Below are positions 1 through 12,599 of a stretch of DNA of 64,000 bases, piece after piece. The stretch comes from Theristus sp. LFF4_11. Its lineage: Eukaryota > Nematoda > Chromadorea > Monhysterida > Xyalidae. The translations under genes and the position numbers were made by a program. The stretch covers positions 1-64,000 of the forward strand of contig JASANC010001224.1 in assembly GCA_030248135.1 (NCBI GenBank), given 5' to 3'. Each line of letters opens with the position of its first letter. The first letter of the stretch is position 1. The notes below the pieces were generated by a model, which saw nothing but the letters and a program-made list of their open reading frames with translations, was not told where the DNA came from and did not search any database.

Positions 1-2196
1 TTATATGCGCCTTCCGCATTTTTAGATAATATTCCGACTTTTACATAAGCCCCAAAAATTGAACAATATTCAGAATTCGTTGATTCTTCCGTACTTCCCA
101 TTGGGCATCAGCGCACAGAATTTTTCCATTTTTCGTTTTGGAGAGATGTCGGCAGCTTCCATAGCCGATTTACCCGAAATCGTCACGATTCGGTATCAAA
201 AATTGCTCACATTAGAAATTTAACCCAAAATCCGGGATCAGCGCATTGAATTACTCTGGACTACATGGGTTTCCAGTTCTTTTGTTTTTAAACCGGTTTC
301 GCCAATTTCCGCGGCCAATTCGCTCGAAATCGTCACTGTCAGCATACGCCAATGTCCACGGCCGATTCGCCCGAAATCGTCGAGATTCAGTATGTAGAGT
401 GCTCACATAAGAAAACTAACCCAAAATACGTGATCTGCGCATTGAATTACCCTGGAAAACACCCATTTCCTGTTTTTTGTTTCTGGACCGATTTCGCCAA
501 TTTCCACGGCCGATTCGCCCTAAATCGTCACGATTCGGTAACTAGAGTTGCTCACAGAAGAAAACTAACCCAAAATCCGTGATCAGCGCATTGAATTACC
601 GCGGACTACACCAGTTTCTCATTTTTTTGTTTTTGGACCGATTTCACCCAATTTCCACGACCGATTCGGCCGAAATCGTCACGATTCAGTATCTAGAGTT
701 ACTCACATAAGAAAACGAACTAAAAATTTGTGATCAGCGCATTGAATTACCCCCAACTACACCATTTTCCCATCTTTTGTTTTTGAACCGATTTCGCCAA
801 TTTCCACGGCCGATTCGCCCGAAATCGTCACGATTCAGTATTTAGAGTTGCTCACATAAGAAAACTAACCCAAAATCCGTGATCAGCGCATTGAATTGCC
901 CCGGACTACACCAGTTTCTCATTTTTTGTTTTTGGACCGATTTCGCCAATTTCCACGGCCGATTCGCCCGAAATCGTCACGATTCAGTATCTAGAGTTGC
1001 TCACATAAGAAAACTAATCCAAAATTTGTGATCAGCGCATTATATTACCCCCAACTACACCAGTTTCTCATTTTTTGTTTTTGGACCGATTTCGCCAATT
1101 TCCACGGCCGATTCGCCCGAAATCGTCACGATTCAGTATCTAGAGTTGCTCACATAAGAAAACTAATCCAAAATTCGTGATCAGCGCATTATATTACCCC
1201 CAACTACACCAGTTTCTCATTTTTTGTTTTTGGAACGATTTCGCCAATTTCCACGGCCGATTCGCCCGAAATCGTCACGATTCAGTATTTAGAGTTGCTC
1301 ACATAAGAAAACTAACCCAAAATCCGTGATCAGCGCATTGAATTGCCCCGGACTACACCAGTTTCTCATTTTTTGTTTTTGGACCGATTTCGCCAATTTC
1401 CACGGCCGATTCGCCCGAAATCGTCACGATTCAGTATCTAGAGTTGCTCACATAAGAAAACTAATCCAAAATTCGTGATCAGCGCATTATATTACCCCCA
1501 ACTACACCAGTTTCTCATTTTTTGTTTTTGGAACGATTTCGCCAATTTTCACGGCCGATTCGTCCGAAATCGTCACGATTTTAGTTATTTAACTGCTATT
1601 CCTTTATTTTTTTTAAAAATAAAGGTCAAATTCAAACTCTCCGTTGTTGGTTACCCCGGAAACTTTGTGATTTGTCAAATAACGGTTTGTTTCATGCGCA
1701 GAAGTCGCAAATACACGTCAAAATACGCGTTTTTCGTCATTTTGTGCAAAAAGGCTAAATTTTAAACCTTTTGGAGCATCGTAGAAAAAAATGAATGCGA
1801 AATTTGAAAAATTTGGCATCTTTTACCCTAGGAAATGTTTTTATCATAACAGTCAGATTTTTCTTTATATCACTGAAACTGCGTACACATTTTATGACAT
1901 GACCGAAAAAAAGGGGGATAGAAGAATAAGAAACAGCGAATTCAGAATCGATGTTTTGCGCACACAGCGTGTATAGAGGATCACCACGAAAAAATTTCTA
2001 GTGTACACAGCATACCTATGGATTACCTACCTGTGTGCAGAAGAAAAATTTCTCAGCTCCTTTTTTGCTCACAATGCGAGGCACAGAAAGTTAGGAATTT
2101 ACGCGCGAGCGACAGACGGGCCATATTATGTCTCATCCGCTGTCCGCTGCGCTGCGCTTCGCTCGCGAATGGACATGATATAGTGGAAAGCTTAAT
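1..2196 (-). mobile_element. Helitron-like composite element, copy D (runs off left edge)
   Basis: Reverse-strand copy of the composite family. Its 5' terminus is a diverged TCATGTCCATTCGCGAGCGA at about 2,196, preceded by A. Inside are roughly ten units of the 149-bp satellite, then the segment ending CCGCATTTTTAGATAAT near position 35 that leads into the fold-back end beyond the window. The 121/170-bp satellite is almost absent here. It lies next to the 3' side of the SLC2 gene fragment. Confidence 0.65.
130..1590 (-). repeat. 149-bp satellite array (SatA), about ten units
   Basis: The marker CACGATTCAG recurs at 829, 978, 1127, 1276 and 1425, an exact 149-bp period; units before 830 are more diverged. 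Every unit contains TTCGCCAATTTCCACGGCCG and GATCAGCGCATT. Short open frames here are by-products of the repeat. The same unit occurs at 11.7-12.0 kb and 44.2-46.25 kb. Confidence 0.95.
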
Positions 2197-2280
2197 TTTC
2201 AAATTGTGTTTTTCATGCACAGGGTTGCTGGTGCAGATTGAAAATAACGTGCAAAAACTGTTTTCAAAATATGACTTTAC

Positions 2281-4482
2281 CGCAATGTATCGGCCACAGC
2301 TCCTCAGTACCGAGCAGCTGTTGCATTCCGAGGGCTTGGGCTAGAAGAATGGAAATGGTCGCTGCCAACTGGTGCGAACTGCCCAGTTTGCCTTTCAGAT
2401 TTTTCGGCGATATCTCGTTCAGGTACATCGGCGCGAGACTGCTGTTGATGCCTGATTATTAAGGAGGAATGGTTTGAACGTTGAAGAACTGGAAACTAGG
2501 AAAATGTGCAGATTTGATTATTGATGATTTTGCGGCCAGAAAGCTCTGCAAGCTCATTGCTTGTTCTTGTTGTTCGTTCACGACTTTAATGAAGAGGTTT
2601 GCTTGAACAACGTACGGTATGACTATGGCCGTTTAAACTTGGCAGATTTTTCCGGATGCAAGGAGCGCGCTAATATTTGAATGAAAGAAAGAACACGTGT
2701 AGAAACCCAATGAACAAAAAACACGTTTAGAAACTGGCTCAGCCGCGAAATCTCCCCTGAGCCTCCAAATTTATGCGTGTTCCAGCATTCAACAAAAAAG
2801 TTTCATTTCAGCCAATCCACGTCTCGCAGTCAGAAAAAATCGCGTTTCGCGACCGACCACTATTAAATCCAATGATGAATCGTCCTAGAATCAACAGATA
2901 GTACACCCCGACTGTTTTACTGGCGCCCATCAAAATGCCGGCCATCAATGCGAACGCGTTGTTGACGAGCATACCGCCACGCCTGCCCCAGCGGTCGGCG
3001 AACCAGCCTGGTTTTTAAAGCTTTTTTGCTTTCAAATTCAGTAATTGTCCCTTGACGGGATTCTACTACACAAGCAAACACCATCGATGTTATGTATCAT
3101 TTTTTTAGATGCAGCGACTGAATGCGTGTTCAGCAGTAAAAAGAAAACTGGTGTCAATCTTTATGTGGCAATAACATCGCCTTATTCAGATTCGGATCAC
3201 TTTGCCAATTTTGAATTCCCGCGTAGCGCATGAACCTGTTCACCTATCTATGCGCGCATTGACTCTCGGGACCAAAATAAAAGATCATAAGAACAGTGCG
3301 CAATATAACATGGGAAAGTGCGCCATACGGTATATGCGTTGTTGGTCTCTGCACATCACTCGAATGGAACAAACATCAAATTTGAACCATTTTCAGACAA
3401 TGACTTCCTACACCTGACAGCAGTCCGCCCAGCATTCCACCGATGCTGAAAATCGACACGGTGATCGACCAAATGAAAGTGTTTGCAGACTGCGTCATCG
3501 TCTCGTTGTACATGAACTGGTGCGACTCTGACACCCACGCGCGCATCACCTGCACCCGTGCAAGCAATCCGAGATGAGATACTGTATAAATTGCCGACCG
3601 CTGTCACTGGGCAACGTCGCCAACAAAATGCAGACATATGAATTCTCGGTTGGTTTATTGGTTTATGGATTGTTGTTTTATTTTTACTACTGCTGAGAGA
3701 GTTTGGATGTGACAAAATTTATTGTCGACAAACGCTGATTCGCAGTCGCTTGTTGAATACAACCAATGACCGGCTAACGTTTTGAATTTCGATTTTAACC
3801 CTCAGCGCAACGGGAAATTGCGCTGCGCTTTCGGTCTTCACCGATAAAAAAAACAAATGTTCCAATACGAACCGTCTCGGGCGTATTCACCGCACCGGTG
3901 TTGTAGCCGAACTGAAATGAACTGCCAGAAACGCAGATCAACGCCGAAAACAGCAGCGCCCAAGTGAGACGATCCTGTAAATGCAAACGTGTGTGCTGGA
4001 CTCCGTCGGGAAACCGGAGAAACAAAACTCTGAAACAACCCTAACAACCAACAATCGACAGAAGGCATACAAACGGTACAGTACAGGATTCCACCAAGGT
4101 TCGCAAAATTTCATCCGCTTGGCGTTCCGTTTGCATTATACAGGGTGGCGCAGAAGTAGTGGCCACTACTTCCGAGCCACCCTGTAGAGCCACGTTTTTT
4201 CTTCCGACTGTTTTCACTATTCTAACGCAATTGAAAACAAAACCAAATGAAGCCATGCACCTCTTCGCCGTCGCAGTCTGCGAGCGTGGTCTTGCGATGC
4301 GCCGGCTCACCGACCACCACAATCAGGCGATCCCGATTCGACCGCGAGTTCGACGTCATTTCATCGTCGTTGGCGACTGTCGATCTGTGCGCTGCCACTG
4401 GTGGCAGCATTCCAGCGTCGTCCTCATGGTCGGAGCGTGCTGCTCTGTTGCTGTTGTTCTTTGATGGCGTCGTCTTCTCCAT
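2281..4482 (-). CDS. SLC2/GLUT-type facilitative sugar transporter, N-terminal half (partial)
   Basis: Major-facilitator hexose uniporter of the plasma membrane. Five exons join in phase: 4482-4261, 3974-3873, 3549-3414, 3007-2858 and 2451-2281. Exon 1 encodes a polar 74-residue N-terminus; the first ATG in the open frame is at 4482. Exon 2 carries the first membrane helix with the FQFGYNTGAVNTP signature, matching the GLUT QFGYNTGVINAP region. Exon 3 has an NETM sequon and helix 2 (FIWSITVSIFSIGGMLGG). Exon 4 has the loop signature WFADRWGRRGG and LGRFIIG; exon 5 has APMYLNEISP, LKGKLGSSHQL and ELWPI. These are in GLUT order and end after about helix 5. The PESPRF-containing second half is not in the remaining 2.2 kb, which is repeat, so the gene probably continues beyond the left edge. 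The exon 2 donor (GTTCGT) is weak. GLUT class cannot be decided. Confidence 0.88.
2452..2857. other. Intron 4 of the SLC2 gene, no feature seen
   Basis: Intron sequence between two well-supported transporter exons. I see no repeat family or RNA gene in it. Confidence 0.6.
4138..4186. repeat. Short perfect-type palindrome with ACAGGGTGGC ends
   Basis: About 49 bp reading TACAGGGTGGCGCAGAAG, then its near reverse complement CTTCCGAGCCACCCTGTA. It lies in the first SLC2 intron. The TACAGGGTGG ends recall mariner-type termini, so it could be a minimal foldback remnant. Confidence 0.7.
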
Positions 4483-4561
4483 CTCGCGCTCGAACGACAA
4501 CGCCGAACGGGCGACTGATAACGCTGGTGAGCTGCAGGATTGCTTGTCTGAAAAGTCGTTT

Positions 4562-4765
4562 TTGTTGTTTTGTTTTTGTTGGAATTTTAGGCGATGTTTT
4601 TAGCCAGGGCTATCCCAATGAAGCGTGCAGAACGCCGTCGAGTAGGGCGCCCATCGAGTTTTTTTCTGTTATTAAGTGCCTATTCACCCCTCGGCGGGGC
4701 TCGATCCCCAGAACGCACAGACAAGAGTCCAACGCGCTACCACCCCAGCCACGAGGGTAACAAAC
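4562..4765 (-). mobile_element. tRNA-derived SINE, copy 1
   Basis: On the minus strand it opens with a tRNA-like head: A-box region GGGGTGGTAGCGCGTTGGAC and B-box GGGATCGAGCCCC. The body contains GGCACTTAATAACAGA and GGGCGCCCTACTCGACGGCG, and the end is TAGCCCTGGCTAAAAACATC with an AAC/AAAC-rich tail. It shares the whole structure with copies at 38.9 kb and 43.8 kb. Confidence 0.85.
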
Positions 4766-4769
4766 GAGT

Positions 4770-6490
4770 GGCTTTGTTTTGCTCGATTATTACCGGTATT
4801 TGTTTAGATTAGAAGTCCAGAAAAACAATGGCGGTGTGTCTTGATGCAATCAGCAGAAATTCAGACGTAACACAAGCAGCCGAACTGAATGAAATGCATG
4901 ATCCAAAGGAATTGGTCGCATTGGTCTAACACGATAACCGGCACGTGTTGGTGTTTCAAAAAATTGCTTGATGAAGCAATCCGCCAGAACGTTGTGTGAG
5001 TAATTTACCTTTCAGCAAGGGAGTTTTCTCACTGTCCGCAATTGTTTGCTGTTTGTCAGTGATTCCGAACTGACGTAACACCGACATGCTCTGGTATCTG
5101 CCACATTTTAGCCGATTGTAAATTTAAAAAAGGTACCGGTATCTGTTTTCCGTTTTTTTTCAGAATTAAATTTACAGCTGAATGGCGGCAGGAAAAGTGA
5201 AAACAATGTAAACTGACAAAAGTTGACTACAATGTCTTGAGTTTGTGTATTTGAAAACAACAAACCGTTTTCCTGTTGTGAAACAATTGTGCTTCAGCTT
5301 ATCAGCAAATTGTTCAACACACACAAACACACGACATCATTACAAGGTCTTCTGACGCTTACACTGTATGTACAGTTTGGCGCACCATTTTTGATTTTGG
5401 AAATAAATGCTTTCACACAAAATAAAACCAAAATGTAGGTTCAGTGTTGGATGGAAGTTTATTGAATTGTTTATCATTTATACTTACGTTTAGGCAACGG
5501 GCCATATTAACATTAACATTAACATGTCAACATCAAGACATGTATGTGTAATGTCCTACTTTAGCCTTCGTGTCTGCACTCTCACACAAAGCCGGGTTTA
5601 CGGTGAGCTGCTTCTGACAAAGCGCTTGACTTCCAATGCTTATCTACTTTTTTCCTAGATGCTCAACACTTGTTCAGCTATTTTTCTTTGATTCGTTCTT
5701 GTACATTATAAAAGTGCCGTGTTTTATGAGTTCAGCATGTGCCGTTCGTGCCATTTTGGTCCTTCTTTGTTTTTACTGTCTTTCGTCGTCGTTTTAATAA
5801 AAGTGTAGCCGTTTTAATTGAGTAAAAGTAAAAGTAAAGTAAAAACCCAACGTCGTCCACCAGTCATCACACACAGCAGCTTGGATTGTTTCGGCAGTCC
5901 AGTGATCCATTACACACTTATGGAGACCACTTCATATGCAGCTTTCGTTGTTTGAAAATCTTTGAAACTATCTGTTTATCATAATGATTCAAAGAGAAGA
6001 AAAGGGGTGTCAAAAAAGACAAAAATGTTGCGAGGAACCTATTCATAGTCCGCATTTTGTCGCTCTGGCAAAAGCTGCCATCAGATCAGGGCTCGTAAAA
6101 TTGCATGCGGACGGTAAAAGTCACTGGCAGCAAAACTGGTGCAACTGCAGGAGCGCGCGAGTGTCAAGATCTGCCTTTGTGTTTCTTGGCCCACTACTAG
6201 GAATGTTCGTAATTTATTTTCAGGATGGGTCACACGCACACAGACAACGGGTACGTCTGGTCGCATGAAAAATTCCAGAAAGAAAAACAGAGAAAACAAA
6301 AAGAAATCCGAATCTCACCATCACTTGCAACGGCCGAACATGCTTCAATCTCAGTGGAGCATTCCAACGATGGTGACACGATCAATGGAGCATTCACGGA
6401 GGCGTGCTTTCGCGTGAGAAGTTCTTGTCTGAGACTGGTTTCACGAAAATAAAGAACACATTTTTTTGTCGAAGCAGCATTTTTTCATGT
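4770..6490. other. Unassigned region
   Basis: Unique-looking sequence with only short open frames whose composition is not convincing. It contains a short ATTAAC run at about 5,507. No gene, RNA or repeat family supported. Confidence 0.5.
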
Positions 6491-6493
6491 AGA

Positions 6494-6962
6494 TACCGTA
6501 TTACCCCCATTAAACCCCCCCCCCCACCATTAATCCCCCCCACCAATAAACCCCCACCCCCACGACAAGTTTCCGAATAATCCCAACCCACAAATAATCC
6601 CCCATGGGGGTTAATTGGAAACCTCTTTGAAACACATACCCAGCGAATTCAGTGGCTGAATGAAGTGACATTGGTGAAATTGTGCTACCAAAGGCCCCAA
6701 AGGGATGAGTTAATGGTAATTTCATTACAAAAGGCTGTTACAAAAAGAAATCTCTGTGAAAAGTAGAAGTTTCTGCGACTTTCTTGCCTGCCATGCAAGG
6801 TATTTTTGACATTTTTCAACAAACCCCCACCCCTAGAATTTGTTTGTGATATATAATATTTCTAACCCCACCCCCGCCAATAATCCCCCCCCCCCACCAA
6901 TAAACCCTTAAAGTGGCTGACGTATTAATCCTCCATGGGGGTTTATTGGAGGTAATACGATA
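6494..6962. mobile_element. C/G-tract MITE (family G), copy 1
   Basis: Bounded by TACCGTATTACC on the left and GGTAATACGATA on the right. Both ends have long C tracts on the plus strand alternating with ATTAA or AATAA. The core includes GCGAATTCAGTGGCTGAATG and CTGCGACTTTCTTGCCTGCC. Six copies occur in this window. Confidence 0.9.
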
Positions 6963-7501
6963 GATAGGTACCTCACTTCGAATTTCGCCCAGCACAGAAA
7001 AACCAATCGGTGTGAAAAAAATCGTTTTTCTTGAAACCAGGCTCCCTCAATAGCCGCAGCTGTTCGGCCTCTTGCTGCCGATAATAGCAGATCATCCATT
7101 GACCCGTATTGATTTTTGAAAGTGACGTGTTTCGTAATTGTAGACAATTGGTAGCTCTAAAACTCAGCATGTTTGGCAGTTTTTGTGAGCTAAGCATGCT
7201 CCACTGATATTTTTTCACATGTACACACTGGAAAACCGTTCCCAAACTTTTTTCCAAACATTTTGGCCAAACTCCTCGTCTCTTGTGGCTACCGGTGGTA
7301 ACCAAACAAAGATATCTGGCTATCGGGGGGTGCAAAAACGAGTAGTACCACTTTTGTTTGGCAGACTACACCAGACTACACCTGACTACAAGACATCTCT
7401 CGTAGTCTTCAAATGATGAAGCGAGCCAGGTTTTTTGGCTAATTTCGTGTGAAGGTGCTGAGACCGCAAAAAACCGCGCAAAATCAATACAAGCAAGCCT
7501 A
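6963..7501. other. Unassigned region before composite element A
   Basis: No gene supported. A minus-strand frame at 6,908-7,147 is open but lacks recognisable motifs and splice context. Confidence 0.4.
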
Positions 7502-7839
7502 TCATGCGGATGCGCGAGCGAGCGAAGCGAGCGGACAGCGCATCACGCATTATATGGCTGAATATGGACCTGCGCGCGTTTTCAAAATTTAGTCGCTGTC
7601 CTGCAGCAACTAATATACGTGCTGCAAACTTGATACTGTGCACACGTAGAGACCTGCCAAAGTTGCAAACTGTGCCGAAGAAAAATTTTCGCCAGACTTC
7701 TTTACGTACGTTCTAGACGCGAATTACCTATTCTGAAAAGTTGGTTACTTATTCTTCTGTCTCCTTTTTTTTTCAGCTATGTAATCAATATGTGTTCGCC
7801 CTTTCAATTTTTACCTGCAACATTTTGACAGGTGAACAA

Positions 7840-10800
7840 AAATGTTTCCTGGGGTAATTCCATCCGGAGATTTTGCAAATTGGGTTAATTTTTTACCCAG
7901 ACCCTGTTTTTGGGTAAAAAATTGGGTATTTTTAAAAGTTCGCAGGGTTTTCACCTGGTTTTAAGTGTTCGCCCTTTCAATTTTTGTCTAAAATTGTTTC
8001 ATAACCGAACAAAATAGTTTCCTAGGGTAATTTCATCCGTAGATTTTGAAAATCTAATTACTTTTTTGCCCCGACTATTTTTTGGGCAAAAAATTGGGCA
8101 CTTTCAAAAGTTCGGAGGTTTTGACCTGGTTTCAAATGTCGCCCTTTCAATTTTTGTCTGAAATTGTTTCATAACCAAACAAAAACGTTTCCTGGGGTAA
8201 TTGCAGCTGTAGATTTTGAAAATCTGGTTACTTTTTTGCCCCGGCCCTTTTTTGGGTCAAAAATTGGGCAATTTTTGTCTAAAGTTGATTCATAACCGAA
8301 CAAAATAGTTTCCTGGGGTAATTTTATCCGTAGATTTAAAAAATCCAATTACTTTTTTGCCCCGACCATTTTTTGGGCAAAAAATTGGGCATTTTCAAAA
8401 GTTCGGAGGTTTTGACCTGGTTTCAAATGTCGCCCTTTCAATTTTTGTCTGAAATTGTTTCATAACCAAACAAAAAAGTTTCCTGGGGTAATTGCAGCTG
8501 TAGATTTTGAAAATCTGGTTACTTTTTTGCCCCGGCCCCTTTTTGGGTCAAAAATTGGGCAATTTTTGTCTAAAGTTGTTTCATAACCGAACAAAATAGT
8601 TTCCTGGGGTAATTTCATCCGTAGATTTAAAAAATCCAATTACTTTTTTGCCCCGACCATTTTTTGGGCAAAAAATTGAAGTTTTCAAAAGTTCGGAGGT
8701 TTTGACCTGGTTTCAAATGTCGCCCTATCAATTTTTGTCTGAAATTGTTTCATAACCGAACAAAAAAGTTTCCTGGGGTAATTGCAGTTGTAGATTTTGA
8801 AAATCTGGTTACTTTTTTGCCCCGGCCCTTTTTGGGTCAAAAATTGGGCAATTTTTGTTTAAAGTTGTTTCATAACCGAACAAAATAGTTTCCTGGGGTA
8901 ATTTCATCCGTAGATTTTAAAAATCCAATTACTTTTTTGCCCCGACCATTTTTTGGGCAAAAATTGGGCATTTTCAAAAGTTCTGAGGTTTTGACCTGGT
9001 TTCAAATGTCGCCCTTTCAATTTTTGTCTGAAATTGTTTTATAACCGAACAAAAAAGTTTCCTGAGGTAAGTGCAGCTGTAGATTTTGAAAATCTTGTTA
9101 CTTTTTTGCCCCGGCCCTTTTTGGGTTAAAAATTGGGCATTTTTTGTCTAAAGTTGTTTCATAACCGAACAAAATAGTTTCCTGGGGTAATTGCAGCTGT
9201 AGATTTTGAAAAATTGGTTACTTTTTGCCCCTGCCTTTTTTGGGTCAAAAATTGGGCAATTTTTGTCTAAAGTTGTTTCATAACCGAACAAAATAGTTTC
9301 CTGGGGTAATTTTATCCGTAGATTTAAAAAATCCAATTACTTTTTTGCCCCGACCATTTTTTGGGCAAAAAATTGGAGTTTTTAAAAAGTTCGGAGATTT
9401 TGACCTGGTTTCAAATGTCGCCCTTTCAATTTTTGTCTGAAATTGTTTCATAACCGAACAAAAAAGTTTCCTGGGGTAATTGCAGCTGTAGCTTTTGAAA
9501 ATCTGGTTACTTTTTTGCCCCGGCCTTTTTTGGGTCAAAAATTGGGCAATTTTTGTTTAAAGTTGTTTCATAACCGAACAAAATAGTTTCCTGGGGTAAT
9601 TTCATCCGTAGATTTTAAAAATCCAATTACTTTTTTGCCCCGACCATTTTTTGGGCAAAAATTGGGCATTTTCAAAAGTTCTGAGGTTTTGACCTGGTTT
9701 CAAATGTCGCCCTTTCAATTTTTGTCTGAAATTGTTTTATAACCGAACAAAAAAGTTTCCTGAGGTAAGTGCAGCTGTAGATTTTGAAAATCTTGTTACT
9801 TTTTTGCCCCGGCCCTTTTTGGGTTAAAAATTGGGCATTTTTTGTCTAAAGTTGTTTCATAACCGAACAAAATAGTTTCCTGGGGTAATTGCAGCTGTAG
9901 ATTTTGAAAAATTGGTTACTTTTTGCCCCTGCCTTTTTTGGGTCAAAAATTGGGCAATTTTTGTCTAAAGTTGTTTCATAACCGAACAAAATAGTTTCCT
10001 GGGGTAATTTTATCCGTAGATTTAAAAAATCCAATTACTTTTTTGCCCCGACCATTTTTTGGGCAAAAAATTGGAGTTTTCAAAAGTTCGGAGATTTTGA
10101 CCTGGTTTCAAATGTCGCCCTTTCAATTTTTGTCTGAAATTGTTTCATAACCGAACAAAAAAGTTTCCTGGGGTAATTGCAGCTGTAGATTTTGAAAATC
10201 TGGTTACTTTTTTGCCCCGGCCTTTTTTGGGTCAAAAATTGGGCAATTTTTGTTTAAAGTTGTTTCATAACCGAACAAAATAGTTTCCTGGGGTAATTTC
10301 ATCCGTAGATTTTAAAAATCCAATTACTTTTTTGCCCCGACCATTTTTTGGGCAAAAATTGGGCATTTTCAAAAGTTCTGAGGTTTTGACCTGGTTTCAA
10401 ATGTCGCCCTTTCAATTTTTGTCTGAAATTGTTTCATAACCGAACAAAAAAGTTTCCTGGGGTAAGTGCAGCTGTAGATTTTGAAAATCTGGTTACTTTT
10501 TTGCCCCGGCCCTTTTTGGGTTAAAAACTGGGCATTTTTTGTCTAAAGTTGTTTCATAACCGAACAAAATAGTTTCCTGGGGTAATTGCAGCTGTAGATT
10601 TTCAAAAAAATTGGTTACTTTTTGCCCAGGCCGTTTTTGGGTCAAAAATTGGGCAATTTTTGTCTAAAGTTGTTTTATAACCGAACAAAATAGTTTCCTG
10701 GGGTAATTTCATCCGTAGATTTTAAAAATCCAATTACTTTTTTGCCCCGACCATTTTTTGGGCAAAAATTGGGCATTTTCAAAAGTTTGGAGGTTTTAAC

Positions 10801-11640
10801 CTGGTTTAAAATGTCGCCCTTTCAATTTTTGTCTGAAATTGTTTCATAACCGAACAAAAAAAGTTTCCTGGGGTAATTTCAGCCGTAGATTTTGAAAATC
10901 CGGTTACTTTTTTGACCCAACCTTTTTTGAGTTAAAAATTGGGCAAATTTTGTCTAAAGTTGTTTTATACCCGAACAAAAAGTTTCCTGGGGTAATTTCA
11001 TCCGTAGATTTCGAAAATCCAATTTCTTTTTTGCCCCGACCATTTTTTGGGCAAAAAATTGGGCATTTTCAAAATTTTGGAGGTTCTGACCTGATTTCAA
11101 GTGTCGCCCTTTCAATTTTTGTCTGAAATTGTTTCATAACCGAACAAAAAAGTTTCCTGGGGTAAGTGCAGCTGTAGATTTTAAAAATCTGGTTACTTTT
11201 TTGCCCCGGCCCTTTTTGGGTTAAAAATTGGGCATTTTTTGTCTAAAGTTGTTTCATAACCGAACAAAAAAGTTTCCTGGGGTAAGTGCAGCTGTAGATT
11301 TTAAAAATCTGATTACTTTTTTGCCCCGGCCCTTTTTGGGTAAAAAATTGGGCATTTTTTGTCTAAAGTTGTATCATAACCGAACAAAAAAGTTTCCTGG
11401 GGTAATTGCAGCTGTAGATTTTGAAAAACCGGTTACTTTTTTACCCCCGCCCTCTTTTGGGTCAAAAATTGGGCATTTTTAAAAGTTCATAGACTTTGAC
11501 ATGGTTTCAAGTGTTCGCCTTTTCAAATTTCACCTTCGGCACTTTCGCAGTCGAACAAAAATGTTTCCCGGAATAATTTCATCCGTAGATTTTAAAAATT
11601 TAGTTAAATTTTTACCCCGACCCTTTCAGACACAGTGGGT
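7840..11640 (+). repeat. SatB array: alternating 121- and 170-bp units with a 698-bp duplication
   Basis: GTTTCCTGGGGTAA recurs at about 8308, 8478, 8599, 8768 and 8889, giving spacings of 170, 121, 169 and 121 bp and thus a higher-order unit of about 290 bp. The stretch at 9,148-9,336 recurs at 9,846-10,034 with an identical 62-residue translation, showing a 698-bp recent duplication. Open frames in the array are repeat artefacts. Confidence 0.93.
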
Positions 11641-11734
11641 TAAAACCCCTGGCCTACACCAACAGGACGAATACAATGCGTAGCAACCCTCAAATTCAAG
11701 CACATAATTAGTTGAAACAAACAAAATTAGAAAA

Positions 11735-12010
11735 ACGGCAACCAAATAACCAAAGTCGTGACGATTCGGGCGAATCAGCCGTGGAAACTTGGCGAGATCG
11801 GTCCAAAAACAAAAAAAACAGGAGATCTGTGGAGTCCAGGGTAATTCAATGCGCTGATCAGGGATTTTTGGGTTACATTTCTTAAGGAAGCACAGTTTTA
11901 GATACTGAATCGTGACAATTTCGGGTAAATCAGCCGTGGAACCTGACGGGCGACATCTCTCCAAAACGAAAAATGAAATCAGTGTAATCGCTGTAAGCCG
12001 AATGGGAAGT
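11735..12010 (+). repeat. 149-bp satellite (SatA), two degenerate units in composite A
   Basis: Contains GTGACGATTCGGGCGAATCA and GGTAATTCAATGCGCTGATC, the reverse complement of the array at 1-1,590. The orientation is consistent with composite A being on the opposite strand to copies C and D. Confidence 0.85.
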
Positions 12011-12599
12011 TCGGAAGAACGGATGCCCAACGCATTCTGAATTTTGTCCGATTTTGGGACTTATGTAAAAGTCAGAATATTATCTAAAAATGCGGAGGAC
12101 GCATATAAAAGGAGGAATATGGCTTTGTGTAAGCAGTGAGAAACTTTTTTGCTTCACAACTATTTTCAAGTTTCTGATGTGGCACACGGATACAAGTACA
12201 TAAGAGCCATATTTTTGCGCCGTTTATTCATTATTTCGGTTGCACATGGTAGCCCTCTTACTTTTTCGACAAACGAAATTTTTACATTCGATGAATTTCG
12301 AGCAAATAGTAACATAAAGCTGCCAAATTAAAGACAACATCTTCGATCACTGACACTGCTTTGCCAAGGACAAAGCGTTGCGCAGAGGCATTGGCGAAGA
12401 CACTGTCCCCTTCTTGTGGCGAAGGCAATGTCCCCTTCTTGTGGCGAACGCAATGGCTCACGGAACGGACGGTTCAGCCAATATCCACACTCCTCCTATG
12501 TACATACAACAATCCACAGGACTTTGGTACCTTCGGGTTTTTTGGAATTGGGGAGGAAAGTGAAAATTAACGGAAGACAACACCTTTTTGTCACGGGTA

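Noticed and set aside
1475..1765. Open frames in the 149-bp satellite
   Set aside because: Periodic by-products of the repeat, with no conserved domain.
9148..10034. Repeated open frames in the SatB arrays as protein genes
   Set aside because: They follow the 121/170-bp period, have no start context and are found wherever the satellite is.
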